Shown: piece after piece, positions 37,309 to 48,324 of the stretch
Layout: the number at the start of each line of letters is the position of its first letter
How positions within the stretch are numbered: the stretch's first letter is position 1
Origin: Acinetobacter boissieri
GTDB taxonomy: Bacteria > Pseudomonadota > Gammaproteobacteria > Pseudomonadales > Moraxellaceae
NCBI RefSeq assembly: GCF_900096955.1
Contig: NZ_FMYL01000001.1
Location: 1-64,000, forward strand
DNA: 64,000 bases
Direction of reading: 5' to 3'
Program-made: the position numbers and the translations under genes
The notes under the pieces: generated by a model
The model's database searches: none
What the model saw: the letters and a program-made list of their open reading frames with translations, nothing else
What the model was told of the DNA's origin: nothing

Positions 37309-38580
37309 TTACACATGTACCAATGTATCCGCAACAACTTGAGCATTTACAGGTCGTTCACTTGGTAGCCGTACTGTAAATGTTGTGCCTATGCCTTCTT
37401 TAGATTGTACTGTAATTTCGCCTTGATTCAAATCGGCAAATCGCTTACACAACACAAGCCCTAGGCCCGTGCCTTTTTCGCCATTAGTGCCTTTAAGCGT
37501 GGTTTTGATATTTTTTCCAAAGATATTGGTTTTCTGTAATTCATTCATACCCAGTCCTGTATCGGAAATGGATAACGCCATAAAACGCTCTATTTTTTTG
37601 ACTGAAATCACAACCTTACCCGAACCATCTTGAGGTGTAAATTTAAGTGCATTAGATACTAAATTTTGTAAGATAGAAGTGACCATATTGAGGTCTGCAT
37701 ACACATAGCTTCCTTCAGGAATACGATCAATTAATTCAATTTTTTTGCTATACGCTAAACTACTTAATACATTGCTCACAATTTGGCTAATCTGTTTCAA
37801 ATCAAATCGAACAGGATGGTAGACAAAACGCCCTCCTTCTGCCATGGCCCAATTCAATAGGTTTTCTAATAAATGATAGGTTGCTTTTGCGGTATCATTC
37901 AAATAACTTGAAATATTTTGTACGCTTGATTCGTCTAAGCTGTCTAGTTCTTCCGCTAACACTTCTGAGAACCCTAAAATACCGTGAAATGGGGCTCTTA
38001 AATCATGTGCAATAATTTGTAAAAACTTAGTCTGGCTAAAGTTGAGTGTAACAACTTGCTCATGGGTGTGTAGAAGTGCTGTATGTTTTTGTTCAAGCAA
38101 AATTTTCTCTGCATAATCTACACAAAACTCTAAAGCCAGTTCGGTAAAACCTGCATCGAATGGGTAATGATTTTGATCAAATACACAAATATGTGCAATA
38201 CAATTTGACTGATCATCACACACTGCAAAGGCAACTAATCTATTGACTGCACCAAGGTACTGTTCAATATACACACGGTATTGAAGATATTGCGGATGTG
38301 TTTGATCAAATACACTGTCAGAATGATGATGTACAGCTGTTAGATGTTGAAATAATAGCGGATCACATGCAGTATGTTGTACAGTAGTTTGATCGTTGGT
38401 TAATACTCTTGCTTCTGAACAGTCAGGTAGAATTGCCACAACATGATGTGATTGAAGTATTTTTTTAATTTTTACAAGCAGTTTTTTTAATTGAATGTCT
38501 TGTTTAAGAGGTATTGGTAATACAGGTATACCTACCGAAATATCGTCAGTATCTTTCACGCGGAGCGACTGTGTTGCCAT
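37309..38580 (-). CDS. Orphan sensor histidine kinase without membrane segments
   Basis: This 423-residue protein has no signal peptide or membrane segment. The first half (about 25-190) looks like a GAF-type sensor; the second half is a kinase with an H-box (IIAHDLRAPFHG), an N-box (NLVSNALKF) and G-boxes (DTGLGMN, GTGLGLVLCKR). No response regulator is adjacent, so its partner is unknown. The C-terminal YVADLNMV-type region is standard HATPase. It is a stand-alone transcription unit between glnE and an acetyltransferase gene. Confidence 0.85.
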   Translation of the reverse strand: MATQSLRVKDTDDISVGIPVLPIPLKQDIQLKKLLVKIKKILQSHHVVAILPDCSEARVLTNDQTTVQHTACDPLLFQHLTAVHHHSDSVFDQTHPQYLQYRVYIEQYLGAVNRLVAFAVCDDQSNCIAHICVFDQNHYPFDAGFTELALEFCVDYAEKILLEQKHTALLHTHEQVVTLNFSQTKFLQIIAHDLRAPFHGILGFSEVLAEELDSLDESSVQNISSYLNDTAKATYHLLENLLNWAMAEGGRFVYHPVRFDLKQISQIVSNVLSSLAYSKKIELIDRIPEGSYVYADLNMVTSILQNLVSNALKFTPQDGSGKVVISVKKIERFMALSISDTGLGMNELQKTNIFGKNIKTTLKGTNGEKGTGLGLVLCKRFADLNQGEITVQSKEGIGTTFTVRLPSERPVNAQVVADTLVHV

Positions 38581-38707
38581 AATTTTATTTCTCTTAATGA
38601 GTTCTTATTTGAATTTAGAGAACGTGTTTATATAGTGTTAACAATTTTTACAAAAAAATCAAATAATGAATCATTTTTTTACACTTTATGGCAAGAAATT
38701 TGCCGAC

Positions 38708-39223
38708 CTAATTTTGATCATTTAAAATTTTCTGATAAAAAGCAAGGTCTAACCAACGGCCAAACTTAAAACCTACTTCCGACAATGTACCTGCATGGGT
38801 AAAGCCAAGTTTTTTGTGTAAAGCAATACTCGCCACATTACTTGCATCTATACCACCAATCATGGTGTGCATACCTTGCTGTTTGGCTTTTTGCATAAGT
38901 GCTTGAATTAACTGTATTGCAAGACCTTTACCTCTATATGATTGATCTACATATACAGAGTGCTCAACCGTATATAAATTGGCGGGGAAATTACGAAATG
39001 TACCATAACTTGCAAACCCCATTAATATGCCGTGTTCATTTTCTATGCCAATCACTGGGAAATGATGCAAAGCTTTATTTTCAAACCAATGCTTTACATC
39101 ATTTAAACTACGCTCTTCATACTCATATAACGCTGTAGAGTGTAAAATTGCATGATTAAAGATATTTAATATCTGTGAAGCATGTTTTTCAAAACTACAC
39201 TCAATCATGTTTACTGTATTCAT
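38708..39223 (-). CDS. GNAT-family N-acetyltransferase (phosphinothricin acetyltransferase-like)
   Basis: This 171-residue single-domain acetyl-CoA-dependent acetyltransferase has an acetyl-CoA-binding block YRGKGLAIQLIQAL (motif A) and later GGIDASNVASIALHKKLGF (motif B), with an N-terminal half resembling PAT/Bar-type enzymes that modify phosphinothricin or methionine sulfoximine. The true substrate is unknown; methionine derivatives are a possibility known for the family. It follows an XRE regulator gene on the same strand by 58 bases. Confidence 0.82.
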   Translation of the reverse strand: MNTVNMIECSFEKHASQILNIFNHAILHSTALYEYEERSLNDVKHWFENKALHHFPVIGIENEHGILMGFASYGTFRNFPANLYTVEHSVYVDQSYRGKGLAIQLIQALMQKAKQQGMHTMIGGIDASNVASIALHKKLGFTHAGTLSEVGFKFGRWLDLAFYQKILNDQN

Positions 39224-39281
39224 CTGCGATCACTGATTAAAAATTCGTTTGCATCATATAGGTTTTAAATAATTTTACAGC

Positions 39282-39755
39282 TTATTTTCGTAGCATTTGC
39301 TGAATACGTTTTTGCTTCCAGCGTGTAATCGCATCTTTTAAAATAAAAATACGCAACCCAACAAATAACATGACAGCACCCCAAGAAATGATTGGAAAGA
39401 TGGCCCAAACCACTTTAGGAGTAAAAGCATAGTTAATGAATGCCAAAATACTACACACCACAACATAACTCATCAGTGATGTATAAAAACGGCTCTCTTG
39501 CTCGACTCGTTGTTCAGCTTCACGTACTTTATGAGTCACTGTTTCATCTACGTTGTCACTAACCGATGCTATAGATAGATCATATACACTGACTTTAAAT
39601 ACTGCAGCCAAGGCACTTAACGTTTCTAGGCTAGGTTTTTCTCCATTTTCTACACGTTGAATGGTACGGACACTTAATGCTGTCATCTCTGCTAATTGTT
39701 CTTGTGACCATGCATGCTTTAAACGGTAGTGCTTAATTTTATTGACTGTATTCAT
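39282..39755 (-). CDS. XRE-family regulator with C-terminal two-helix membrane domain
   Basis: The protein of about 157 residues has an N-terminal helix-turn-helix (about 5-58; WSQEQLAEMTALSVRTIQRVE) and a C-terminal 2TM domain with two hydrophobic segments (about 92-110 and 118-138) and a basic tail. The start at ATG 39755 is set by a strong AAGGA ribosome-binding site; a longer frame to 39836 exists but lacks one. A membrane-tethered DNA-binding protein is implied. Targets are unknown; the acetyltransferase gene just downstream is the obvious candidate. Confidence 0.82.
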   Translation of the reverse strand: MNTVNKIKHYRLKHAWSQEQLAEMTALSVRTIQRVENGEKPSLETLSALAAVFKVSVYDLSIASVSDNVDETVTHKVREAEQRVEQESRFYTSLMSYVVVCSILAFINYAFTPKVVWAIFPIISWGAVMLFVGLRIFILKDAITRWKQKRIQQMLRK

Positions 39756-39987
39756 GGTAAATCCTTGATTGGAATGTTTAAACCACAGTAGCTTTATGCA
39801 TAGCAATACAACACGACAATAAGCTGACAGTAACATGACAAAGATCTGACATCTAAATAACAGTACACCTTTGTTTAAATTTTAGACTTTTGTATTTTAA
39901 AGGATGATACCTTAAATCTTTTAAACACTTATACAATTGATGCCTGAATAATTTGCATTTCCTTGCTTAAATTAATATCCAAACAAT

Positions 39988-40025
39988 AAAAAACCCCGAA
40001 GCTTTACAAGGCTTCGGGGTTTTTC
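39988..40025. terminator. Terminator downstream of tRNA-Leu
   Basis: The 9-bp stem CCCCGAAGC / GCTTCGGGG (39994-40019) with an 8-nt loop is flanked by A- and T-runs. It lies past the 3' end of the minus-strand tRNA-Leu. Confidence 0.92.
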
Positions 40026-40047
40026 GTAAAATTTGTTAACCAGCTTA

Positions 40048-40134
40048 TGGTCCCGAGGGTCGGACTCGAACCGACACGTCATCTCTGACAGTGGATTTTG
40101 AGTCCACCGCGTCTACCAATTTCACCACCTCGGG
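40048..40134 (-). tRNA. tRNA-Leu (anticodon CAA)
   Basis: This 87-nt class II tRNA with a long variable arm has acceptor CCCGAGG/CCTCGGG, D-arm TGAAATTGGTAGACG, anticodon loop CTCAAAA, T-loop GGTTCGAGTCC and an encoded CCA. Confidence 0.95.
40056..40083 (-). promoter_or_regulatory. Not used: see tRNA-Leu promoter at 40156-40183
   Basis: This span lies inside the tRNA-Leu gene and holds no separate site. It is kept only as a pointer to the promoter entry that follows and should be ignored. Confidence 0.01.
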
Positions 40135-40155
40135 GCAGTATGGTTTGTTCGATGT

Positions 40156-40183
40156 ATACTACTCGTTTTTTGCCTCATGTCAA
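40156..40183 (-). promoter_or_regulatory. Promoter of tRNA-Leu
   Basis: On the minus strand, -35 TTGACA (40178-40183), a 16-bp spacer and -10 TAGTAT (40156-40161) lie about 22 bp before the tRNA 5' end. The -35 sits within the palindrome CATGTCA-A-TGACATG. Confidence 0.75.
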
Positions 40184-40293
40184 TGACATGTACTTTCTTT
40201 TGATTACTTTTAATACACTCAATATAAGTCGCACATTTCGCATGCAGTAAAAAAAGCGTTTATAATACTTAAAACTCTATCTACGTTATTTTT

Positions 40294-41330
40294 ATGCAAC
40301 TATCTGACTTTAATTTTGACCTCCCAGATGAACTCATCGCTCGCTATCCACTTCCTGAACGTAGTGCATCACGACTTTTGCACATTGACGCCACAGGGCA
40401 ACATCACGATCATCAGTTTACGGACATTATAGATCTGCTTAACGAAGGTGATCTTTTGGTACTCAATGACACTAAAGTGATGAAAGCGCGCTTAAAAGGC
40501 AAACGTGCTACAGGTGGTGCGATTGAAATTTTAGTAGAACGCATGCAAGACCGTCACATTGCACATTGCCATATCAAATCGAGCAACTCACCTAAAGCAG
40601 GTGCCAGCTTATTTGTTGGAGAAGATAACGTAGAAGTAACCGTTCAAGGTCGCCATGAAAATCTATATATTGTTGAATTCTCTCAACCTATTTTAGATGT
40701 GCTGGATCGTTACGGTAAACTTCCTATTCCGCCTTACTTTAACCGTGAAGCAGAAGACATAGACACCGAACGTTATCAAACCGTATTTAATGACCCAACT
40801 AAACTGGCCAGCGTGGCAGCTCCTACTGCCAGTCTACATTTTGACGAGCAATTGTTAGAAAATCTTAAACAAAAAGGGATTACAACAGCTTTCGTCACCC
40901 TACACGTGGGTGCAGGGACATTTTTACCTGTACGTACCGACCATATTGAAAACCATATCATGCACAGCGAATGGTGTGATGTTCCTCAAAGTACAGTCGA
41001 GCAAATTCGAACAGTCAAAGCCCGAGGTAATCAAGTTATTTCAGTCGGTACAACAGCCACACGTGCCATTGAAAGTGCAGCTCAAGCACATCAAGGGCAG
41101 TTAGCTGCTTGGACTGGCGACACACAAATTTTTATTTATCCAGGGTATCAATTTTGTGTAATAGACCGCCTAATTACCAATTTCCACTTGCCTGAATCGA
41201 CATTACTTATGCTTGTTTCGGCACTATCTAGCAAAGACCATATTTTAAATGCCTATCAACATGCAGTTGCAGAAAAATACCGATTTTTTAGTTATGGCGA
41301 TGCCATGCTCATTGATCAGTACCAAGCAGT

Positions 41331-41334
<4 letters not shown>
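40294..41334 (+). CDS. queA: tRNA preQ1(34) S-adenosylmethionine ribosyltransferase-isomerase QueA
   Basis: QueA moves the ribosyl part of S-adenosylmethionine onto preQ1 in tRNA wobble position 34, forming epoxyqueuosine. The 346-residue protein is full length and shows the family blocks [27 protein letters not shown] and the [10 protein letters not shown] segment. It is followed by tgt, the preceding enzyme of the queuosine pathway. The last codons coincide with the left end of the 228-bp duplication, which begins in the final Val codon. Confidence 0.97.
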
Positions 41335-42826
<1,492 letters not shown>

Positions 42827-42918
42827 TCTTTGTGTAGATTTGCGCTTAGCGGCAAGACAAGGTACATTGCATATTGAAAAAGTTTTTTGTTTTTAGTTCG
42901 ATTATTTAGGAAACTCAA

Positions 42919-43248
42919 ATGAGTCTGTTTATTTCTACAGCCTATGCTGCTGAGGGCGCCGCCCAACAACCAAGTATGATTGCCAATGTTGGTATGATCG
43001 TTGTTTTTGTTGCTATTTTTTACTTCCTTATTTGGCGCCCTCAATCTAAACGTGCTAAAGAGCATCGCTCACTGATTGAAAGTTTGGGTGTAGATAGCGA
43101 AGTAGTGTTTGCAGGTGGCTTAATGGGCCGTATTAAAAAAATTGAAGGCGACTACGCTGTTGTGGAAATGAGCCGTGGTGTAGAAGTAAAAGTTCAACGT
43201 TCTAGCGTTGTTTCTGTATTACCTGAAGGTACTCTAGAGAGCCTTTAA
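42919..43248 (+). CDS. yajC: Sec translocase accessory subunit YajC
   Basis: YajC is a small inner-membrane partner of SecDF-YidC. The 109-residue protein has one membrane segment (about 20-40; MIVVFVAIFYFLIW) and the cytoplasmic tail with GLMGRIKKIEGDYAVVE, as in the family. It sits between tgt and secD on the same strand, the conserved order. Confidence 0.95.
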   Translation: MSLFISTAYAAEGAAQQPSMIANVGMIVVFVAIFYFLIWRPQSKRAKEHRSLIESLGVDSEVVFAGGLMGRIKKIEGDYAVVEMSRGVEVKVQRSSVVSVLPEGTLESL

Positions 43249-43260
43249 TTGTTTCTATCT

Positions 43261-43285
43261 AAGTCGTGCAACTGCACGACTTTCT
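43261..43285 (+). terminator. Hairpin between yajC and secD (weak terminator or processing stem)
   Basis: The 9-bp perfect stem AAGTCGTGC / GCACGACTT (43261-43282) has a four-base loop but only a short T-rich tail. It could reduce read-through or stabilise the yajC transcript end. Confidence 0.45.
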
Positions 43286-43304
43286 CATATTAAGAAGATA
43301 AGAA

Positions 43305-45206
43305 ATGCGTTACCCAGCATGGAAATATTTACTCATCATTGTTGTTTTAGTGATTAGTACCTTGTATGCACTGCCAAGTTTGTACCCAGATGAACCTGCC
43401 GTGCAGATCTCGGGGGCTAAAGCTGGCACGAGCATCGACCAATCTGTTTTACAAAAAGCAGAACAAATTCTCAAAAGCCAAAATATTCAAAGTCACGATA
43501 ACAGCTTTACCAACAATGCAGCTTTGCTTCGTGTAACGAATACGAGTATACAACTACAAGCACAAGAGGCATTACGCCGCGGTTTAGGCGACAACTACGT
43601 TGTAGCATTAAACCTTGCACCAACCACACCTACATGGCTACAAAAAATTGGTGCAAAACCAATGAAGCTTGGTCTAGATTTACGTGGTGGCGTACACTTC
43701 TTACTTGAAGTAGATATGGATAAAGCCATTGCACAGCGTATGGATACCTCAACAACAGATATCCGCCGTCAATTTCGTGATAATAATATTAAGTTCAATA
43801 GTTTAACACTTAATAACAATGCGATTACGATTGCTTTTGCTGACAATGCTGAACGTGAAAATGCAATGAGCTTCCTGCGCCGTAATGGTAATGAATACTC
43901 TCAGCAAGCACTTGCAACAGATACAGGCCCAATACTCCGTTTAGCCTATACAGATGCACGTCGACAAGAAATCCAGTCGTATGCGGTGAATCAAAACTTA
44001 ACTACGCTACGTAATCGTATTAATGAGTTAGGTGTAGCTGAAGCTGTTGTACAAACTGAAGGCAGTAACCGTATTGTCGTGGAACTTCCGGGTGTACAAG
44101 ATACAGCCGAAGCAAAGCGTGTTTTAGGACGTACAGCAAACTTAGAATTTAGACTTGTTGCCAATCAAAATGATCAGTTTATTAGCCCATATACAGGGAA
44201 ATATAATGATCAACCTTTACCTGCTGGCACAGAAGTTTTTGCTTACCAGTCGCTAGATAGTGGTCGCCAACTCTTACTACAACGTAACCGTATTTTAACA
44301 GGTGAGCGTGTACAAAATGCATCATCTGGCTTAAGTCAAGACTCAGGCGGTGCAGAGGTCAACATCACGCTAGACAGCGCTGGTGGTAAACTTATGTCTG
44401 ATGCAACACGTAGTGCTGTTGGTAAACGTATGGCCGTATTGTTTATTGAAAATAAACAAAAAATTAGCTATGTCACTGACCCTGCAACAGGTGCTCAAAT
44501 AGAAACACGCACTCCATATACCGAATCTGTGGTGATTAATGCCGCAACGATTCAACAAACGCTTGGTTCACAGTTCAGAATTACAGGCTTAAGCTCTCCA
44601 CAAGAAGCAGCCGAGCTTTCGCTTATGTTACGTTCTGGTGCTTTAGCAGCTCCAATGTACTTTGTAGAAGAACGTGTTGTTGGTCCAAGTTTAGGACAGG
44701 AAAATATTGATAAAGGTATTTTATCTACCCAAGTTGGCTTTATTTTAGTTGCTATTTGGATGGTTGTATTTTTCCGTATATTTGGTTTAATTGCGAATTT
44801 CGCATTGGTATTTAACCTTGCAATGATTTTAACCGTGATGTCATGGTTAGGTGCTTCACTTACGCTACCCGGTATCGCTGGTATTGTCATTACCATTGGT
44901 ATGGCAGTCGATGCAAACGTACTAATTTGTGAGCGTATACGAGAAGAAATGCAATGGGGAGCATCGCCGAAACAAGCGATTGTTGCCGGATATGATCGTG
45001 CCTATAACACCATTTTCGATTCTAACCTCACCACTTTTATTGTCGCATTTATCTTGTTCGCTATCGGATCAGGGCCAATTAAAGGTTTTGCTGTGACTTT
45101 AATGATTGGTATTATTTGTTCAATGTTTACTGCTATTACTGTAACTCGTGCAATTGTACAGCTGATTTATGGTAAACGCCGTAACTTACAAAAGTTGAGT
45201 ATCTAA
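43305..45206 (+). CDS. secD: Protein translocase subunit SecD
   Basis: SecD uses the proton gradient to help pull exported proteins into the periplasm. The 633-residue protein has an N-terminal membrane segment (about 6-24), a large periplasmic domain with GLDLRGGVHFLLEVD and five C-terminal membrane helices with GIVITIGMAVDANVLI (TM4 Asp, proton path). An upstream region resembling the extra P1-head sequence typical of gammaproteobacteria is present. It is followed 7 bases later by secF. Confidence 0.97.
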   Translation: MRYPAWKYLLIIVVLVISTLYALPSLYPDEPAVQISGAKAGTSIDQSVLQKAEQILKSQNIQSHDNSFTNNAALLRVTNTSIQLQAQEALRRGLGDNYVVALNLAPTTPTWLQKIGAKPMKLGLDLRGGVHFLLEVDMDKAIAQRMDTSTTDIRRQFRDNNIKFNSLTLNNNAITIAFADNAERENAMSFLRRNGNEYSQQALATDTGPILRLAYTDARRQEIQSYAVNQNLTTLRNRINELGVAEAVVQTEGSNRIVVELPGVQDTAEAKRVLGRTANLEFRLVANQNDQFISPYTGKYNDQPLPAGTEVFAYQSLDSGRQLLLQRNRILTGERVQNASSGLSQDSGGAEVNITLDSAGGKLMSDATRSAVGKRMAVLFIENKQKISYVTDPATGAQIETRTPYTESVVINAATIQQTLGSQFRITGLSSPQEAAELSLMLRSGALAAPMYFVEERVVGPSLGQENIDKGILSTQVGFILVAIWMVVFFRIFGLIANFALVFNLAMILTVMSWLGASLTLPGIAGIVITIGMAVDANVLICERIREEMQWGASPKQAIVAGYDRAYNTIFDSNLTTFIVAFILFAIGSGPIKGFAVTLMIGIICSMFTAITVTRAIVQLIYGKRRNLQKLSI

Positions 45207-45213
45207 GGAGATT

Positions 45214-46188
45214 ATGATGACCAAAGCGACTCAACCTGAAACACAATACAGTAGATCAGAAAACGAACGCATTATTCCTTTTATGAAAATTGCGAAGCCA
45301 GCGGCGATTATTTCAGTATTAATCACGCTCGCAAGCTTATTTTTCATTGGTTATAAAGGTCTGAACCTTGGTTTAGACTTTACTGGTGGTATTGCGGCTG
45401 AGGTAACTTACACAAAAGCAGTCGAACCTGAGCAACTGACACAGGCATTAGAAAATGCAGGCTTCAAGCACACGGTTGTACAAACATTAGGTAGTAATAC
45501 AGATCTTCTCGTCCGTATGCCTGTACAAAATGACCTTAAAGTTGAAGATTTAAACAACACAATTTCTAAAGCAGTACAGCTACCAAATAATACAGCGACT
45601 TTGCATAAAGTTGACTCTGTTGGTGGCCAAGTCGGAAATGAGCTTTACCTTCGTTCAGCAGGTGCTGTTGCTCTAGCACTACTACTTATGCTGATTTATG
45701 TCACTATTCGCTTTGAGTTTAAAATTGCGATGGGTGCAATCTTATCGTTATTTCACGATATTATTGCTATTTTAGGCATATTTGCTCTTATGCAATGGCC
45801 TTTTGACTTAACAGTATTAGCAGCAGTATTGGCCGTAATTGGTTTCTCTTTGAATGATAACATTGTAGTTTCTGACCGTATTCGCGAGAATTTTCGAAAG
45901 ATCCGTGATGTTACACCTACCGAAGTGATTGATATTGCGCTTACAGAAACCCTAAGACGTACAATCCATACTTCGATGACATTAACCTTAGTTGTTGTTG
46001 CCATGATGGTCCTAGGTGGTGATGGCTTACATTGGTTCTCTGTGGCAATGTTTGCTGGTATTTTTGTAGGTACATATTCTTCAATTTATATTGGAACAGC
46101 ATTTGCACTATGGCGTGGTATTAATCGCCAAGACTTTCTTGTTCAAGTTAAACCAGAGTTTGAAGAAGAACACCACAATATTCCTTAA
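45214..46188 (+). CDS. secF: Protein translocase subunit SecF
   Basis: SecF forms the SecDF complex. The 324-residue protein has six membrane segments, the periplasmic P4 domain with GLNLGLDFTGG and the conserved block AVIGFSLNDNIVVSDRIREN. The gene has a good AAGGAG ribosome-binding site right after secD and ends at a strong bidirectional terminator. Confidence 0.97.
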   Translation: MMTKATQPETQYSRSENERIIPFMKIAKPAAIISVLITLASLFFIGYKGLNLGLDFTGGIAAEVTYTKAVEPEQLTQALENAGFKHTVVQTLGSNTDLLVRMPVQNDLKVEDLNNTISKAVQLPNNTATLHKVDSVGGQVGNELYLRSAGAVALALLLMLIYVTIRFEFKIAMGAILSLFHDIIAILGIFALMQWPFDLTVLAAVLAVIGFSLNDNIVVSDRIRENFRKIRDVTPTEVIDIALTETLRRTIHTSMTLTLVVVAMMVLGGDGLHWFSVAMFAGIFVGTYSSIYIGTAFALWRGINRQDFLVQVKPEFEEEHHNIP

Positions 46189-46201
46189 TATTTATTTCAA
46201 T

Positions 46202-46230
46202 AAAAACAGCACCTCATCGGTGCTGTTTTT
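46202..46230. terminator. Bidirectional terminator between secF and the PPTase gene
   Basis: The 12-bp perfect stem AAAAACAGCACC / GGTGCTGTTTTT with loop TCATC lies between the convergent stops at 46188 and 46229. Confidence 0.92.
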
Positions 46231-46846
46231 ATTGAAGCTTTAAATTAGCTGTATTACCTATATCTTCGTAAGCAATGCAAAGCATTGAACTTTCCATATC
46301 TATATGTTCATAACGAAATTGGCCAAGTTGCTTGTGCCATAACACCCCAACACGCTTCTCAGGGCAAACTGCTGTATCTAAATCACTGAGCCGTAAACGT
46401 ATACCTAGACCATGTGCTTTCAATACAGCTTCTTTTGCAGTCCAGACTTTGAACCAAAATTTTTTATCTTGACCAAGCGCTAACCATTGATTTAACTCAT
46501 TGATATGAAAAAAACGTTTTGCTAAAGCTTCCATCCGTACAGTTCTAGAAAAATCCTCAATATCAATACCTATGTGCTTATAATCCTTGCTATACGCTAA
46601 AGCATAATAATTTTGACTATGTGATTGATTAAAACATAGATGTGGAAAGTCTTTTAAATATGGCTTACCGAAGATATCTTCATGCACTACAATTTCATGT
46701 CTTAGATCTGTCAATAAAAACTGTGAAAAGAGTTGCTGACGATACTGCTGTATTTTTTGTTGTTGAGTACTTGGTGAATATATGACTTTACCGTCGTCTT
46801 GATGAAACAACTCAGATAGAGCACGATAATATATAAAGATTGTCAT
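46229..46846 (-). CDS. Sfp-type 4'-phosphopantetheinyl transferase
   Basis: The enzyme moves the phosphopantetheine arm of CoA to a serine on acyl- or peptidyl-carrier proteins. From ATG 46846 it has about 205 residues, with the metal-binding IGIDIED and WTAKEAVLKAHGLGI motifs of the Sfp/Gsp class. Such enzymes serve siderophore or polyketide synthesis in Acinetobacter, but no carrier-protein gene is in this window, so the target is unknown. An upstream ATG at 46867 would add a hydrophobic stretch and is less likely. It lies between convergent secF and der as a single gene. Confidence 0.87.
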   Translation of the reverse strand: MTIFIYYRALSELFHQDDGKVIYSPSTQQQKIQQYRQQLFSQFLLTDLRHEIVVHEDIFGKPYLKDFPHLCFNQSHSQNYYALAYSKDYKHIGIDIEDFSRTVRMEALAKRFFHINELNQWLALGQDKKFWFKVWTAKEAVLKAHGLGIRLRLSDLDTAVCPEKRVGVLWHKQLGQFRYEHIDMESSMLCIAYEDIGNTANLKLQ

Positions 46847-46870
46847 TATTAACCACTTAAAAATCAATAA

Positions 46871-46896
46871 AAAACCAAGCGTTAACGCTTGGTTTT
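46871..46896 (-). terminator. Terminator of the rlmN-der operon
   Basis: A long perfect palindrome, AAAACCAAGCG / CGCTTGGTTTT around TTAA, continues into a T-run on both strands. It follows the der stop (46912) on the minus strand. Confidence 0.92.
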
Positions 46897-46911
46897 TTGA
46901 AATGCAAAGAA

Positions 46912-48321
46912 TTAACGCTTAGATTTTTTTTCAGCTTTTTTAAAGTTCTGTACATAGCGACGGCGACGTGCAGCCACACGTTCGTCAAGCTGTGATGTAC
47001 GACCTTCAAATGGGTTATGAGAGACTTTAAATTCAATTCTTACAGGCGTACCCTCAAGTTTATATACCTTACGGAATACATTCTCTAAATAACGTCTATA
47101 GTCAGCTGAAACCTTATCTACTTTATTACCATGAATAACAATCGTTGGTGGATTTTGTCCACCCATATGCGCATAACGCATTTTAATACGCCGACCGTTA
47201 ACCATAGGTGGCTGATGCTGCTCTGTTGCATCGTTTAAAATTTGGGTTAACTTAGATGGAGATACTTTTAAATTTGCAGACTCATACGCACGATGAATCG
47301 ATGGATATAAATCACCCACACCCGTGCCATGTAATGCAGAAATTAAATGTACACGTGCCCAAGGAATAAAGCCAAAGCGACGTTCAACGTCAAGTTTAAC
47401 CTGTTTACGGTCATACTCAGACATGTTGTCCCATTTATTAATGGCGATGACCATGGCACGGCCTGCTTCTAAGGCATAACCAATCAGGTGAAGATCCTGC
47501 TCAACAATCCCCTCACGAGCATCAATGACCGTGACAATCACATGTGCGTCTTTAATGGCTTGTAAGGTTTTTACAATAGAAAACTTTTCAATTGTTTCGT
47601 CAACTTTACCTTTACGACGTACACCTGCGGTATCAATCAACGTATATTTACGCTCATTACGCTCATAAGGAATATATATCGAATCGCGTGTTGTACCTGG
47701 CATATCAAATACAACCACTCGCTCTTCTCCAAGCAAACGGTTAACAAGTGTTGACTTACCCACATTTGGACGACCAATTACAGCCAAACGTAATCCAGTT
47801 TGCTTATCTAGCTCTTCTGGATTTTCGTCTTCTGGAACATCTTGAAGAATATCTTCAATCATCTGTGCAATGCCACGCCCATGACTTGCAGCAACGTGTA
47901 TTGGCTCACCGAATCCTAGTTGATAGAATTCGACCACAGCTGCTTCAGCGTGTACACCATCGACCTTATTCGCAACTAAGTAAACTTTTTTACCTAGTGT
48001 TCTTAGTTCACGTGCAATTTGTTCATCTGATGCCAACAATCCTGCACGTGCATCAACAACAAATACAATGATGTCAGCTTCATTAATCGCAGTATGAGAT
48101 TGTTCAGCCATATAGGCATCAATACCAAGCTCACTTTCACCAATACCGCCCGTATCTACAACAATAAATGATTTATTATCATAGGTTGCATCACCGTATT
48201 TACGGTCACGTGTAAGACCAGCAAAGTCTGCAACAAGTGCATCTCGACTTTTGGTAATCTGATTAAATAATGTTGACTTGCCAACATTAGGACGCCCAAT
48301 CAGCGCAATTACGGGTTTCAT
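46912..48321 (-). CDS. der: Ribosome biogenesis GTPase Der (EngA)
   Basis: Der is needed for assembly of the 50S subunit. The 469-residue protein has two tandem G domains, each with GRPNVGKST (residues about 8-16 and 183-191), D-x-x-G switch regions (DTGGIG, DTAGVR) and NKxD motifs (NKVD, NKWD), then a KH-like C-terminal domain. It ends the long minus-strand operon from rlmN, three bases after bamB, the order also known in Pseudomonas. Confidence 0.98.
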   Translation of the reverse strand: MKPVIALIGRPNVGKSTLFNQITKSRDALVADFAGLTRDRKYGDATYDNKSFIVVDTGGIGESELGIDAYMAEQSHTAINEADIIVFVVDARAGLLASDEQIARELRTLGKKVYLVANKVDGVHAEAAVVEFYQLGFGEPIHVAASHGRGIAQMIEDILQDVPEDENPEELDKQTGLRLAVIGRPNVGKSTLVNRLLGEERVVVFDMPGTTRDSIYIPYERNERKYTLIDTAGVRRKGKVDETIEKFSIVKTLQAIKDAHVIVTVIDAREGIVEQDLHLIGYALEAGRAMVIAINKWDNMSEYDRKQVKLDVERRFGFIPWARVHLISALHGTGVGDLYPSIHRAYESANLKVSPSKLTQILNDATEQHQPPMVNGRRIKMRYAHMGGQNPPTIVIHGNKVDKVSADYRRYLENVFRKVYKLEGTPVRIEFKVSHNPFEGRTSQLDERVAARRRRYVQNFKKAEKKSKR

Positions 48322-48324
48322 AAA

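Noticed and set aside
40056..40083. A promoter entry inside the tRNA-Leu gene
   Set aside because: Listed at very low confidence only as a pointer; the span is tRNA sequence and the real promoter candidate is 40156-40183.
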